A stretch of DNA of 64,000 nt from Thamnaconus septentrionalis (Eukaryota > Chordata > Actinopteri > Tetraodontiformes > Monacanthidae). A model generated the notes under the pieces. It worked only from the letters and a program-made list of their open reading frames with translations, was not told the DNA's origin and made no database searches. This document shows positions 23,531 to 37,320 of this stretch, piece by piece. The stretch lies in assembly GCA_009823395.1 (NCBI GenBank), contig CM020515.1, positions 6,839,489 to 6,903,488 of the forward strand, read 5' to 3'. Position numbers and translations under genes: made by a program. Position 1 is the first letter of the stretch. Each line of letters begins with the position of its first letter.

Positions 23531-24034
23531 CCTCTCCTAAGTTCTGCGTTTGGCCTTTTTTCTCCCCCCCTCTGCTTTCTGTCACACTTTATAAGATTAA
23601 TGCGCCGAGTGTCGTAAAACAAACAAAAAAAACGATAACCCCGTTGTTTCCACCCTGTAGCCGGAGAAAGGGAGGGAGGAGGGGAGCCATATTGTAAACG
23701 GTGCTACAGCGTTCACCGTCATTACATCACCCACCAGAGCACCGAGAGATGCTCCATTGTTTGTGCGTAAAATGCGAAAAAAAAAAAAAAAAAAAAAAAA
23801 TCTCAGCCGCCCACACTGCGCACATGGCGACCGGGAGCTCGTTTCTTTTTGTGTGTCTGTGTGTGTATGTGTGTCTCCCACTCCCCCAGATTTTTTTTAC
23901 CCCCCGTTAGGAGCAAAACAATGGCAGCCATCCTCCGCCGAAGACCCCCGTTCGCCACAGCTTTCGGTTGGGAGCGAGAGGAAAAAAAAAAATAATAACG
24001 CTGCTTCCTTCCCACCACAGCCGCCACCACCAGG

Positions 24035-24170
24035 GCCGCCCTCGCCCATTGGTGGGCTTGGGCTCACGTGACCAGGAATTGGCTGCAATTTCAACCCATA
24101 GTTCTTCAGTTTAGCCTACCCAGGTCCCCATACGCTAGTAATATCACCAATATACACAATTATTATATAG
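24035..24170 (+). promoter_or_regulatory. hoxb2a: hoxb2a proximal promoter
   Basis: The segment contains CCCATTGG and CCAGGAATTGG (CCAAT-type boxes), a CACGTGAC E-box (about 24064-24071) and a TATATAG box at 24164-24170. Initiation about 30 bp downstream would give a 5' leader of about 245 nt to the ATG at 24440, passing through T- and GT-rich sequence. The start site is inferred from the TATA-like box. Confidence 0.5.
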
Positions 24171-24439
24171 CCGCCCGCATTTAACGCCACTGCGGTCAGG
24201 AATACCTGGATGCCTGGGCTTTCTTCCCCCCCCTTTACGTTAGATTTTTTTTTTTTTTTTTTTTTGCACACACTGGGCTGTGTGTGTGTGTGAGTGAGAG
24301 AGACAGAGAAAGGAGGGAGTGTGTGTGTGTGCGTGTGTGAATGTGTGTGTGCGTGGATGTGTGTTTTTTTTTATTTTGGGGAAGGGATTATTCAAGGGTC
24401 TCGCCGTTTGAGGGCTGAAAGCGCTTTTTTGAGGGAGCT

Positions 24440-25160
24440 ATGAATTTTGAATTCGAGAGGGAGATCGGTTTCATCAACAGCCAGCCGTCCCTAGCAGAGT
24501 GCCTGACGTCCTTCCCCGCCGTCCTGGAGTCATTTCAAACTTCATCAATCAAGGAGTCGACAGTAATTCCGCCTCCCTTCGAGCACACCATCCCCAGCCT
24601 CAGCCCGTGCGCAGCCAGCCAGCCGAGACCGGCAGCGAGGAGCCAGCACAACCGGAGGACCTCCGTCGCCAATGGCATCCAGGCGCAGCAGCGAGCCGCC
24701 CAGCAGCCCTGTCCGCCCGGCCAGGCCCCCTCGGCTGCAGCGGGGGCGGCGGCGGCGGCCCCCGAGTTCCCATGGATGAAGGAGAAGAAGTCGTCCAAGA
24801 AGTGCACCAAGCCCGGCGCTGGCGGCGGCGGCGGCACCGGCACCGGCGGCGGAGGAGCCGGAGGGGGAGCCGTCATCAGCTCCGCCTCGTCCTCCCCGTC
24901 GCCCACCGCCTCTGGGTACCCAAGCACGGCCATCGAGTCGCCCACAGGTCGGTACATTAGTGGGATGCTTGCAAGCGTGCATGAGTGTGGATGTGTATAT
25001 GTGTGTGAGTAAGAGCGAGAGAGAGAGAGAGACAGGCCGGTGCTTTCATTTTACTGTCTTTCTTTCAACGCCATTTTCCATCACTTCTTCTCACTTCGCC
25101 TTCGATGCGCTTCTCCACCCCCCACCCACCCCACCTTCCCCCGTGCAGAATTTGCCTACG

Positions 25161-25202
<42 letters not shown>

Positions 25203-25728
25203 AACAGGGAAGCCTCGCAGAACCACCGCATTATGCTGCAGTGGCTTTGCACATCGCCATCATCATCATCATCATCCTCCTCACCACAACCACCACCGCC
25301 GTGCACCTAAACGTGCATCCGCAAGCCGCTTTTATTTATTTATTTATTTATTTTGCATTTGCATCTCCCTCGTCAAAAGGAAGACCGCTCGAGCCAATAA
25401 TCGCGTCAAGTTTTGCATGCGCCGGAGATGCAAAACTGCATCCTGCTGGGAGGAATTGTGTACTCCAGGAAAAGGCTGGATTTACTATTAAACAAATAAT
25501 CCCAGCAGATTATTGCAGCTGCAGCAGCTGCTTGTGTCATTCTCTCAGTTTGCTGCTGCTGTGGTCCTGATCATCCCCCCCCCACCACTCCCCACCGCCG
25601 CCTCGGATTATATATTCATAACACAAGAGTGGTAGCCATGTTGGATGGAGGCAGAGAAGAAGAAATGTGCGGGGGGCTTGGCTGGATCGACCGCATCCAC
25701 ACAGGGTGCACACTGCGCACAATCTCCA

Positions 25729-25765
<37 letters not shown>

Positions 25766-25963
25766 GGCCCGTTTCTACCACCACCCCCACCCACCCCACT
25801 CCACCCCCTCTTGCTCCAACTCAGCTCCATGGCAACACACTTGCACACACAAAGTCCTCTCATATATATTTTTATTTCTACTTTTCCCTATCATCACACA
25901 TCAGCCCTTCCACCTCCAGCTGCTCCCTTCGCTACCTTTCTCGCCTGATTTCCTCCCTGCTGG

Positions 25964-26008
<45 letters not shown>

Positions 26009-27501
26009 CCTCCGACTCGACGCCTGGAGCCGCTGAGAGTTTCTGTTACGTCCCTGACACGTTCGTTTCCCATCGACATTCCCACATTTCCCCTGTACAT
26101 TTCCTTCACATGCACGAGGCGTTTATTCTCCCCCCACACCCCACCAACCCCACTATTTTCTTTTCATTCACGCCTGCCATCACGTGCCGCAGCCTGCCGG
26201 CCCTGCCACGACAAGGCTTTGCAAACTCGGAAGCCTTTTTTTTTTTTTAATGCCACAACGACAAATCAATCGGCGCGTTAAAATTGCTGGCTTTGTCTGC
26301 TGGTGCGATTTGAAACAGTATTTTTTTTAATGGGAGCTTTCGAGTTTTATGGGGTTTTTCTCCGTGCAGACATTAGAGCCGGTGGGATTTCTGCTGGATG
26401 CCGCGGACGCTTTATTTCTTGGCAGGAAATCTCCCGCGCAATAAAACTGGAGAGGTTTTACAAGGCGCTGGTGAAGGAGATTACAGACGGGCGTTAAATG
26501 GGGAAAACAAAAATAAATCAAAATGTCTCACTGAACAAACCCTCCTCGTAATTCATCCGGGTGTTTTTTTCCTCTCCCTTTCTCTCTTCTTAAAATTTTC
26601 CGCTTCAGATCCGAACCAGGCCGGTCTGGACGGCGGAGGCGCCGGGTCCCGTCGGCTGCGCACCGCTTACACCAACACGCAGCTGCTGGAGCTGGAGAAG
26701 GAGTTCCACTTCAACAAGTACCTGTGCCGGCCCAGGCGGGTGGAGATCGCCGCGCTGCTGGACCTGACCGAGCGCCAGGTGAAAGTTTGGTTCCAGAACC
26801 GGAGGATGAAACACAAGCGGCAGACGACGCACCACCGGGACGGCAGCGGTGGTGGTGGGGGAGGAGGCCACGAATCTGGCGACCCGGGCGGGTTCGAACC
26901 TCTGGAAGGCGCGGACGCCTCGTCCCCGTATTCCAGCCAGCCGCTGGAGGCATCCGGCACAGGCGAGGCGGAGTCGGAGGGCGAGCTGGCCGGCGGCGGC
27001 AATCCATCTTCGGCCGCCTACGCCGGTGACAGCGGGGACAATGCGCAGCCCACACCACCGGAGGAGGAGGGAGGAGGAGGCCCATTGAGCCTCCCCGAAC
27101 GCCCACCGCTGCTCGGGGCATCTGGCCCCTCGGACGCCGCGGTCGGTGGCCACCACCACCACCACCACCAACAGCAGCAGCAGCACCACCGCGTCACAAA
27201 CTCCACGGAGAGCGGCCTGCTGCGGCTGGGCGACGCCGACGACCCCTCGTCGTTCGCCGAGCAGAGGGACCCCACCGCCACCATCATCACCACCTCCTCC
27301 TCCTCCACCACCACCGCCTCCTCCTCCACCACCTCGTCGTCCTCCTCCGCGCTCTCCGACCTGGCTCTCTTCGCCGGGGACGCCTGCCTCTCGCCCAGCC
27401 TGCATGGCTCTCTGGACAGCCCGGTGGATTTCTCCGAGGAGGACTTCGACCTGTTCACGAGCACGCTGTGCACGATAGACCTGCAGCACCTCAACTTCTG
27501 A
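24440..27501 (+). CDS. hoxb2a: Homeobox protein Hox-B2a; join(24440..24947,26609..27501)
   Basis: A nuclear homeodomain transcription factor of paralogue group 2; Hox2 proteins act in r3-r5 and second-arch neural crest. The start has the Hox2 signature [20 protein letters not shown]. The hexapeptide FPWM (residues 110-113) contacts Pbx. The homeodomain is at about 183-242, with recognition helix [17 protein letters not shown]. The C terminus carries the conserved block [20 protein letters not shown]. Exon 1 ends CACAG/GTCGGT; exon 2 follows CCGCTTCAG; the intron is phase 1, with Asp170 split, giving 466 residues. That is longer than the roughly 360-390 usual for Hoxb2, because of Gly, His/Gln and Ser/Thr runs after the homeodomain. 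No disabling change is seen. Confidence 0.97.
25164..25201. repeat. (GT)n microsatellite in hoxb2a intron
   Basis: About 19 GT units, uninterrupted. Confidence 0.95.
25966..26005. repeat. (CT)n microsatellite in hoxb2a intron
   Basis: About 20 CT units; a sister CT run of about 15 units lies at 25732-25761. Confidence 0.95.
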
Positions 27502-28170
27502 GGAGGGGGGGAAACCCGTGGCGACTGCGAAGCAACCCGTGAAGCCTGTTGTGTGTATTGCTGAGTGGGGGGGACGAGGCTCGGCCTCTCGGCGACATTC
27601 CTGAGTAATTAAAAAAAAAATTCGTTCTATATTTTTCGTCTTCTTGCAGCGTTTATGTTGTAGGCTAGTTTAAGAGAGACGTGCATTCTTAATTTTTTTT
27701 TTTGAAAAACATTAAATTTAATTTTTTTTTGCTTTCCACGATGGAAACGTTGTGGATTTTATTCTCTCCCGTTGTCCAAATTTCAGGTATTTATTGCCTT
27801 TATTTTATTTTATTTTGAAATATATATTTTTATCTTAAAATTACGACTCCCCCGTAACACCATGTGTGGATTTGTTTCTGGTGCAGCTTCATGGATCCTT
27901 AATAACTTCTCAGGAACTGTTCACGGGGTGTGTATGAGCAGATAGCGGGACTGCGGAGAAAAAAGAAAAAAAAAAGAAAAAGATTGAAACCGAGGAATGA
28001 ATCCGTTTTTTTCTCTCTGAACGAGGCGAGAGGAGAGGCCCTGCTGAAGACCCGCGTTTTACACCCTAGTTTATTTATTGAGATTCTTCAATAGTGAGAA
28101 ATCCAAATTATTTATTGTACATATATTTTCATAGTGGAATAAAAAAAAATAAAAAAAACAAACCTTTATT
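27502..28170 (+). other. hoxb2a: hoxb2a 3' UTR
   Basis: AU-rich sequence after the stop has ATTTA motifs and a TTATTGTACATATATTTTC block just before AATAAA at 28138-28143. This gives a 3' UTR of about 0.65 kb. Confidence 0.7.
28138..28143 (+). terminator. hoxb2a: hoxb2a polyadenylation signal
   Basis: AATAAA preceded by the TTGTACATATATTTTC upstream element, about 640 bp after the stop codon. Confidence 0.65.
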
Positions 28171-29303
28171 TTGTGGCCCGTTTTTTGATAGATTTAGAAA
28201 ATTCAAAAATAATTTACCGGCAATTTAAGGACAATTAAATTAATTATGCAGTGTGACATTAATAGCTGAAAATACCCTTCAGTGCATTTTCACAAATTAT
28301 GAAAGTAGTACAAGAGTTTAAATTTAATTTATGATAATTTGTGCTATTATGAAAATTATTTTTTATTAATTCTATACAAGGTCGAACTTTTTTTTTAGTA
28401 TAATGCATTTGGTTTGTGCAATTAGCCATCAACAGAATTCATTTAGACCACATTATTTTTCTGGTTTATCAAATATAAATATTCATCATTATATTTTTTT
28501 TTTAAAATGACTGTGATTTTTATAAAATATACTTTATTAGACTGTGGCACGTTTTTATTTTGGCAGTGCAGATCACATCACCAGCTAGTTTTTCCCACAC
28601 GTTCTAACGGTCTGGTTCAGCCTGGTATGGCCCCAGCATGGCTCTGCTCCAGTGTTTACATAGAGATAGCCCTACAGATATGACTTCGACAGTGAAAGCT
28701 ATTTGTTTCCAGAACGGACAGAAAGGCAGGCGGGGGCTGGGGAGGGGTGGGATAAATCAAGATCGTGCCATCTTTTTCAAGCCGCGTGTTGACTTGGGTC
28801 TGGAAAAGCTAACGTTTAGCAGAGCGTGTCTCTTTTAGCGGCAGTAAATGTCGCCTAGTCAGGGCCTGTGACTAGTGAGGGCAGCGGGTGTAGTGCAATA
28901 GCTTGGCACTGCACATTCTGTAACAATGTTAAGATGTCACAGCAGATGTGGAGTGGAGCCACGGTTAGCCTGGCTAGCCTTCTGCCATGAGTGTGTTTGG
29001 CTCCGAGGCTAACTAGCTCCTCCCCCTCCTCCTCCTCCGACAGAGTCAAAATGGCGCTCAAGACAAAGCAGGATGTGAACAATGAGCAGTGGCAGCCATT
29101 ACAGGATGACTGGCTCCGTGTGACAGGCGTGCGTGTGTGCGTGCGTGTGTGCGCGCGCGGAGGGGGAGAGCGAGGCTCAGTGTGTGTGGGTGTGCACAAG
29201 TGGGAGTCTGTGTGCGTGTTTGGGAGAATTTCTGAGGTTGTGGGTAGATTTTCTATGTACTACTTAGGGTTGTACTATCAGGTTAGGGATTGAACTCTCA
29301 ATG

Positions 29304-29304
29304 C

Positions 29305-29344
<40 letters not shown>
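29304..29344. repeat. (TAA)n microsatellite
   Basis: About 13 tandem TAA units. Confidence 0.95.
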
Positions 29345-29346
<2 letters not shown>

Positions 29347-31419
29347 GAACAATAATAATAACAATAAGAATTTTTATGTATATATTAAAAGACACTCACT
29401 TATTACTACTTTTAGAAGCATGTTGCATCATTATTTTTGCTTCCGGCAGTCATGTCTGTTATTAGATGTATGTAAAATCGACACATTGCAATCAGTGTTA
29501 CATAACAACAAACCTTTTGTACATCTCAAATATATCAAGCAACAGTTATTTACACTCAAGCGGTATAAAGACCAAGCTAAGGTTTAGTTACGCTTTATAG
29601 AGAAGGAAAAAGTAATATGAGAAAAAAAATTATGACATTCATTTTCTACCACAGATTTTCTTTTTTAGAGCCACAAAACAGTATGGTGACTGGTGGGCTT
29701 GACGTCTGTAGAGACGTAAAGTCAATCTGAAAGCAACACAATCCTTAAAGTCCAAATTCAGACTGAGGAGGCCGAAACTCCCAGTGGCGTTCTCCGATTT
29801 TCGGAATAACCGCAAACAGCCGCCGCTGCCGCCGAATTCATTCGGAACTACCGATGTTCATTGTATCTGTGACAGAGCACTCAGCATCCGATTAGCCCAC
29901 TGTAATCAAATCCAGTGCGTCACATGGCTGACAGCGTTTCTTTGTGCGGTAAGGACGTCGCAAATAAATACTGTACTCGGACAAAAACCCCATCTGACGT
30001 GTGGGCAAGTGGCTTAAGTTTCTCAGAGTAGCTCACTGGGGAGGAATCGTGTTTTGAAAAAAATTCTGAGAATAGAAGCCTGACAAAGAAAGAAATGCTA
30101 AACATGAAGACTGAAGAATAGCACGCATATTCAATACTGCTCTCCTTTGTCGCCTCCCTCCCTTTCACTGTATCATTCCCCATCGTTATTCCAATTGCCC
30201 GTGGGATAACCCAAAATACTAGAATAGAAATCAGTAAACACAGGCACATGTGTGCTTTTATTGTGAAATTGATTACCCGAAAGAAAAGCTGTGTTCTAAG
30301 TACAAGCCCTTGGGGAGCTCCGCTAACCCCCGGATACCGACAATGAACCTAAAGGAACAGCGTTCAAGCCCGAGTTTGGCACTTTCGATTTAAAAGAACC
30401 AAACAGAAGAAGCCAAATCTCAGGGATTTAGTTTCATTTGCTTACTATAACCTAACTAGCTGTTCCAAACTCATCTCGCCACAGTCGAGCCAAATGTTAG
30501 ACGTGTGCTCCTTGTAATACACTGATTTGCTCATCTCTCAAAGCAAAGGGCTGGATTTAAATATTAGCTCTGAATAAAAACAAACGGTTTCAGACATAAG
30601 CTATCGAACTGCAGGTGTATTAAAAATCACAGAGCGACAGTACTTGAAATATAGAAGCAAGCCTACAAAAGAAAAGCCAATGTGACTTGGATTCACGGCG
30701 TAAAACTGCAACATTCTTTGTCTTTGGCTGTCCTGTAACAATCTGTTCAAGTGTATCTTGTAAGACAGAGAGATTACAGAAGAGTACGTCCGCGCGCCGG
30801 GAGACATATCTCACCTTCCCGCGTGTCTCCGTGTGGAGTGTGCGTGTGTGCGTGCGCTCATGCAGAGATTGTGTGTGTGTGCGTGTCCCAGTAATCTCTC
30901 TCTCTCCTGGCTGTCACCGCCTGTCGACCTGCCGCCACGCAGCAATACGCGGCGGACTGCTCCTTTATCTTTTTGCATCGCCGTCACCGTCGCTGTTATG
31001 ATTTCTGCCTGGACGTGCGTACGTGAGTGTGTGCACGTGCGTGTGATATTGCATAACTCGGGGCCAAGATAGATCGCCTACTTAGCAGCACTGGGGGGCG
31101 GCGGGCGCAGGGGAAACGTGTGAGCCGTGGGTTTTTCTCACCCAGGGGCGTTGAGAGGAAACTTTAGCCTCGCGCACAGACACACAGACAGAGCCGCCAC
31201 TGACACATGTTACAGCCTGTGAGTGCTGGGATAGACGAAAGATGTCACTCCGTGGTAGTTTTTGTAAAGCGATATCTTGTAAAACCTGTTCATTTAAAAA
31301 AAGAAAGAGCTGGCAGCTATGAAGTGTGTTAAAGGAGACAGCCTTTCTATGTTTGTGTGAGTTTGTGTGGAAGCCAAATATGCAATTTAACAGTCCCAAA
31401 GGTAATACATGTAATATGT

Positions 31420-31645
31420 AATATATGTATATAAATACACACAAACATACATATACGTATATAAATACACACATACATATATATATATATAAATACACAC
31501 ATACATACATATACACACACGCATATATATATATATATTGTATATATATATACACATATATATACATATATACACACACACACGTACGTATGTATGTATA
31601 TGTGTGTATCTATATATACACACACACACACACACATATATCTTA
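31420..31645. repeat. Composite TA/CA/ACAT simple repeat
   Basis: A mixed array of TATA, ACAC and ACAT units about 225 bp long, ending next to the palindrome ATCTTATATATAAGAT (31640-31655). Confidence 0.9.
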
Positions 31646-32575
31646 TATATAAGATAATTATATATTTTTCAGATATATTTCCATTTTACTGATCTAAATT
31701 TGACCTTTAGTCATGCAAGGCCGTCGTCAAAAGCAGCAGGTCTAATCAAAATTCACATTTACCTCGTTCAATATTTGGCTGCATTGAATAACTTGCGACA
31801 ATGACAAAAAAAGTTCTGAGCCAACCTCACAACTAGCGGCCATTTATGTTGATTTCCCAACACAACATGAATCGAGACAAAAGAAAAATAGTGCTCCAAC
31901 GCTGATTAAAAATAATATGCACAATATGGGAATATCTGTTGAGAGCCCCCGAGTAGCATTAATGTCTATCCATTTACTTTATTTGCCTTTTGTGACCGAG
32001 TTATTAAAAAAAAAAATACAGTAGCAACAATTCCCCCCCTTTGACCTTTAAATTACTGGTGCAACAATAGCAATAACATTATTCTGCTCCAATCAGTCGC
32101 TACGGCGGTCTACAGAGCTGATTTGTTACAGGTGTTTCGGGCCCTGAACAATTTGTCACCGTGCCTCCGCCCGCTCCTTGACCCCCCTCTCCCCAAAATG
32201 GCCGCCCGCTGTGAGGAAGATCATGTTTAAAGAGCGAATAATGAAGGACTGGGAGGGGTCGTGGCTGTAAAAACAGCCAGTCACGGGTCACCCGTGTCCA
32301 TGCTGCGTCAGTGCATCTCTCTCTCTCTCACACACACACACACAGTGAGTAAGAGCAGCCCATTCCTAAACGTTGTACAGATTGTGCATTTATTAGCATC
32401 CACTGAGCTAAGCTATCTTCATTTCGCTGGCAAGTCAACAGCATTTAATCAATGTTTCCAACTGTGAAGACAGCATCAATACACAGAATTGGGGTGTGTA
32501 TGTGTGTGTGTGTGTGTGTGTATTGAGCCATCAGGTAAAAGCCTTGGGAGAATAGTACAAACACAGATCGCTTTG

Positions 32576-32606
<31 letters not shown>

Positions 32607-35600
32607 TTGTGTTTGTGTCCGTCCTTGCTGTCCCTTTAAATGGGTCAATAAAGTGCCATTCCACAGGAATTAAAGGTATTTGCCAAGGGACCGACAGAGA
32701 CAATTGTCAGTCAATCCAGCCGCACCAATTAACAGCCAGCAAATAACTGCTGAGTGGCGAGCACACGCTGCTCTCTAGCAACCTGTTTTTTATGACCAAG
32801 TGATAAGTGACGTCATGAACTCTTCATCCACAAGTCACAAAAAGACAAGACCAAAGACATTTCTTTGCACAGAGAGCGAAACACAAATAAAGTCAAAACA
32901 AGGAAATACTAATGCTAATAATATGCTACTGAATTGACGCAGTTCGACAAGTGGAATGGAGCTCAAATTTCTTTTCTGCGAAGAATTTGAAATCAGGTAC
33001 CGAGAACAACTGCGATCCAAATCCAAATAATATTTTCAAAAAAATCGATTCGGATGAAAAACAAATCACCTTGAAGCGGAACAACCAGCCAACTTAAGAA
33101 CAACCAACCAACCGACCAACCAACCAAAAACAGTCCAGCAAAAATAGTCACTAGATGGAAGCTCCAGCTAATTCCTCCAGTCAAAGGTCAAAGACCTGAA
33201 CCACTGTGCCACAAGCTGCAGTTCATCATTCCCACCACTGGGTGTCAGCTCCAAGAAAACTGTCCGCCAGTTCAAGTCTGTGGGAGAAGTCTCAACGCGA
33301 TCTTCTGCGACTCGCTTTGAAACACAAGAACGCGAGACGTCATGGAAATGATGTCACCATTTTTGATTACTTCCTCAATAGACTTTTCCCGAAATATATG
33401 TAGGAGACTGTAGCAATCAAAACCAACAGTAAGGAAAGAAATTGTGGTGAAAAGAAATGCAAACCTAAAGGTACACCATTGTGCTTCTTGCTATGCTATC
33501 CTGCTTGCTTCAGCCATGAAACTTAGCAAAAAAATAAAACAAAATCTGTTAACTGCAAATTGTTTGTTAGTTTTCTGAGGCTAAACTCGTACATCTTTTT
33601 ATTCAAGCAAGCTGTGAAATCATGAAATCCCAAGCTACTCCATACAACGTTCTCCTGCAGAATATTCAGACAATATGGCTTTCAAATTGACCTGCTCTTT
33701 AGTACAACAATTATCCACTCATTAGGATTTTAACTAAGTAAAACATCCAGACATATTTCCTACTTTATTGTACCCCTGTACACCACTACAAATGCCTTGG
33801 GCCTTCAATGTATTAATGCAAATATAACAACTTTACGCATTAGCTATCTTGGTACCTCAATGCCAGACTGAGGAAAAGCAAGCTTGAGCCGTGGACACTG
33901 GACAAATATTGAAGGGCTCTTGGACTCAAACGCTGCTCTTTGCAGCACTTCTCCGATGCCCCAGTCTGGGTGTAAATGTGTTGTGCAGATAAGCGTCTGA
34001 GCTGACACGTCTTATCAGAAACGGCAGATAGCAGCATGCCACTGAGAAAAGCTCCGATCGGCCTCTTCTTCTCTTACTCTTCACTGGATCCTCGCACTGA
34101 CTCAACTTCACGCCCTAAATTGAGCCGTCTTATTTGATTTAATCGCCAGTAATATACTAAAAAGCCGTGGCTGCGACACTGTCGTGGTAATGCCACTGGT
34201 TGCATGATCACCAGTTCTTAATACGACATCTAGAAGTTTAATTTACCGTAACTTCTGGACAAATCTTGTGCATTTTGTTCGTCAAAAGCCAGATGCTTCC
34301 ATTTGTGATGCTGCCTACATATGCTACTTGGTCTTTAATGAATTGAATAGAGCGTATTTGAAATAATAGAACTCATACAGTACACATCAACAAGACCAAA
34401 ATGTATTGCGAGAATAGTCTTTAAGGTTGAAAGCAAAAGCCTGTTTTTCATTTAAATTTGCATCTTACTTTGTATCTGCTTTCTGCAAAACTCATTTCCA
34501 CCTTTCCAAAACACTGTCTATGTGACCGTGTCATTTGCAACATGAGGTGGGCACAGTGACTTTCCACAGTCTGATTCGTCCCGTTGGGCAGACAGTAATT
34601 TGGTACAAGAACAGTAAATCTGTCTGTTGTGCTTCCACGGTATACATCAAAGTGCCGTCCAATAGAAGACCAGGGGGGGGGGATAAACGCACAGAAACGA
34701 AGGGGCTGTTAAGATTACCGGCGATTCCTCAAGAGGCTGACCGACCGTGCTTTCCGACTGAAAACAATGCGACTGACCAATATGAGGCCGTGTGTGTCTT
34801 AACGTGTCGTAAAACAATGTAATCAGATCAAGGAAATCCAGTTGGAGAAACGGCTGAAAGCGTCATTGAGATTTAATGGAACCCCGGCCGTCTAGACAAA
34901 AGGTGCAGAATCGCATCTGAACCATGGCAAGCAGAGGATATTATTACAGTGTTCTTACGATAAATAATCCCAAGATAAAGTGGTAACTTGGGGTGCTTCA
35001 ACATGCCGAAGTGCCATCAAAGAGGGTACAACACTGGAACATGCTGGAATTTGGTGCATTTTTATGGCTCGATTCTACCGCTTTTAAACATGGTGGCTGA
35101 TGTAATCCAAGTATGCATGAAGCAGGGAGCCGTACAGCGGGAAGAATGAGTCGGAGACTTCAATGTTAACAGTTGCAGGGTCACGGAAGAGCGAAAAGAC
35201 CGTGTTGTATCTTGATGAGTCTCCCGTTGAAGCCGTTATGACCTTATAGAACCATAATGGTGTAGCTTTAATTTATCTATATGGCATAGTAGTACTATAC
35301 TTCCGTAGAAACAGCATCAAGAATTTGAAACACTGTTTTAAGGAGACCAAAAACACTGAATAATTGGCTTGGGCGACGACAACAACACAAGCTCTCGATG
35401 AAAAATCCGGTTCTCGTAGAAATCACGCCGCCAGCACTCGAATGTTGGCCCGGTTGCTTTTAGCTTAGCTTCGCTACTTGATTTATTCTTACAACTGGCA
35501 GCATTAAAAGCCCTGATCAAATAAGAAAAAAAAACAACAACAGTTGAGTCTGCGCCCGGCTCCCATTATTGCTTTTCCACCAGCTGAGTTGCGTCTGGAT

Positions 35601-37008
35601 GTTATTAATAAACGCCGTCGTGCGTCTGTGGGTTCGGGTTTCAGGGGCTAATGCAGCGATGTTCTTCAGTCTGGACGCACGACTCACACCCCCCCATCAC
35701 GCCGTCGATGCCACTCCTCCACTTTCTCTCCTGTATCATCTTTCACCATTTCCAAAAAGCCCTTCATATCACGCGCACGCATGTGCCGACACTTTTTCCA
35801 GGAACCTCGGAGCGTGCAACTTCCTGGTTTCTGGAGTCATTTGACCTGTCTGATGGCACCGTCGAGGGAGACACGAGGAGATGGGGAGGCAAAAAAAAAA
35901 GGAAAAGAGGCCAAAAAAAAAAACCAACAAAAAACGGATAGAGATGATTTATCCGCCCGGATCAGACCGAGCTTGTTTTTCTCGCCCTTCCGAACTCGCT
36001 TCTTCTTAAATCTTGTTCCGCGTCTGTAGAATATCCTGGATGGACACCCAAACTATGCGGACCCAAGTGGTTAAAAACAGAAACAGATAGTCTGAGGTGT
36101 GGCTGGCTTTCAGGACCAAAAAAAGAAAGAAAGAAAGAAAGAAAGAAAAAAGAAAAAGAAAATTCCCCCTCTTGACTTGAGACAAGACAGAAACCAGGCA
36201 GAGCCAACTTGGGGTCGCGACCCGACGGGAGGTATGAAGGTCAGCCTGTCAAGAATCCCCGCGAGATGGAGAACACGGACGCGCTCCTCCCCCCCGATGT
36301 TCCGCTAAATCATCCGCAAGATTAATCATCTGTTCATTTCATATTTCACCCGGACGTCTCCTCGCCGCTCTCGGGATAAACGATAACGCTTGATCGGATG
36401 CAGCTGCGCCTCCGACCGAAAAGGGTTCGGCCCTCCGTCGGAGAGTTTGTGGCAACTAATCCCCAAAAGCGAAGCGTTGCAAACGCAAAGAACAAGCGAG
36501 TGGGACAACAAGCGACTCATCAGCCGGCAGCCAAACAACAGGAGGCTTGTCTTTGTGAAGTTACTGTCATGTAAATGCAACCGTGCCTCCGAGGGGGGGT
36601 TTCAGTCGGTGGGAAAGCTGTTCACTGGCCCAGTGTCAGTGACGGGGCACAGCCGGAGCCTCCGTACTGGGAACAATCTGTCTGGTGGGGATCAAATATA
36701 CGTATCGGGAAAAAAAAACGATGTTTGATTAAAGATTTTATTCTTGTATTTCTATTCTTTCTTGGCACAGTTCGAAGACATTTTTCATTCATCTTCCCCT
36801 GATGTGCTTCCCGCTGAGTCTTTTGCCAACTGGGCCTTTGAAGATCTGCTATCTTTCAGCCACAGTCCCAACAGGTCACCTGACAGACTGGACAAGGACG
36901 GCGAGGCCAGATTGCCACGACAAACGGTCACGTCGAACTCAGTCGCAATGACAATCTGTGCATGTTATCCAAGTAATGTGTAGAAAAAATATGTTTTTCA
37001 TGGACAAC

Positions 37009-37320
37009 TTAAAGGTCCAGTGTGTAAAATTTGGCCCGGATATTCGCAGTCCAATAAAAGTTAGAGTGCCCTAAATACGAAACACACTGTCAGGTGAGCT
37101 TCCTTAAAGAATGGCAGTGCAAGACGGCAGCTAGCTAGGAGCAAAACCTTCGCTCTATGTATATTTCTATATGAGAGCCATTCTAAGGGCAGGAAAACCA
37201 AATTACTTTTACTGCACTGCGAGTACACACTTGTATTAATGTATTTATGGGCATGACGTTGAGCTTTTACCAATATAAAAATCATCAAAAATGGCACATT
37301 TTTCCACACTCAGTCTTTAA
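37009..37320. mobile_element. TTAA-flanked MITE (piggyBac-like)
   Basis: The left end TTAAAGGTCCAGTGTGTAAA and the right end, inverted, TTTAAAGACTGAGTGTGGAAA form imperfect inverted repeats. Both termini abut TTAA (37009-37012 and 37317-37320), the target site of piggyBac-type elements. It is 312 bp without coding capacity. The superfamily assignment rests only on the TTAA and could be wrong. Confidence 0.6.

Larger units (their letters stand above)
24948..26608 (+). other. hoxb2a: hoxb2a intron
   Basis: A phase-1 intron of 1,661 nt. It holds a GT run (25164-25201), a TTTA run (25331-25353), two CT runs (25732-25761 and 25966-26005) and a CAGATTATTGCAGCTGCAGCAGCTG block (about 25506-25530). 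No additional exon is visible. Confidence 0.9.

Noticed and set aside
23650..23662. CACCCTGTAG, resembling the start of miR-10
   Set aside because: Only part of the seed region matches, the rest diverges, and no hairpin arm is seen. mir-10 genes lie upstream of Hox4, outside this window.
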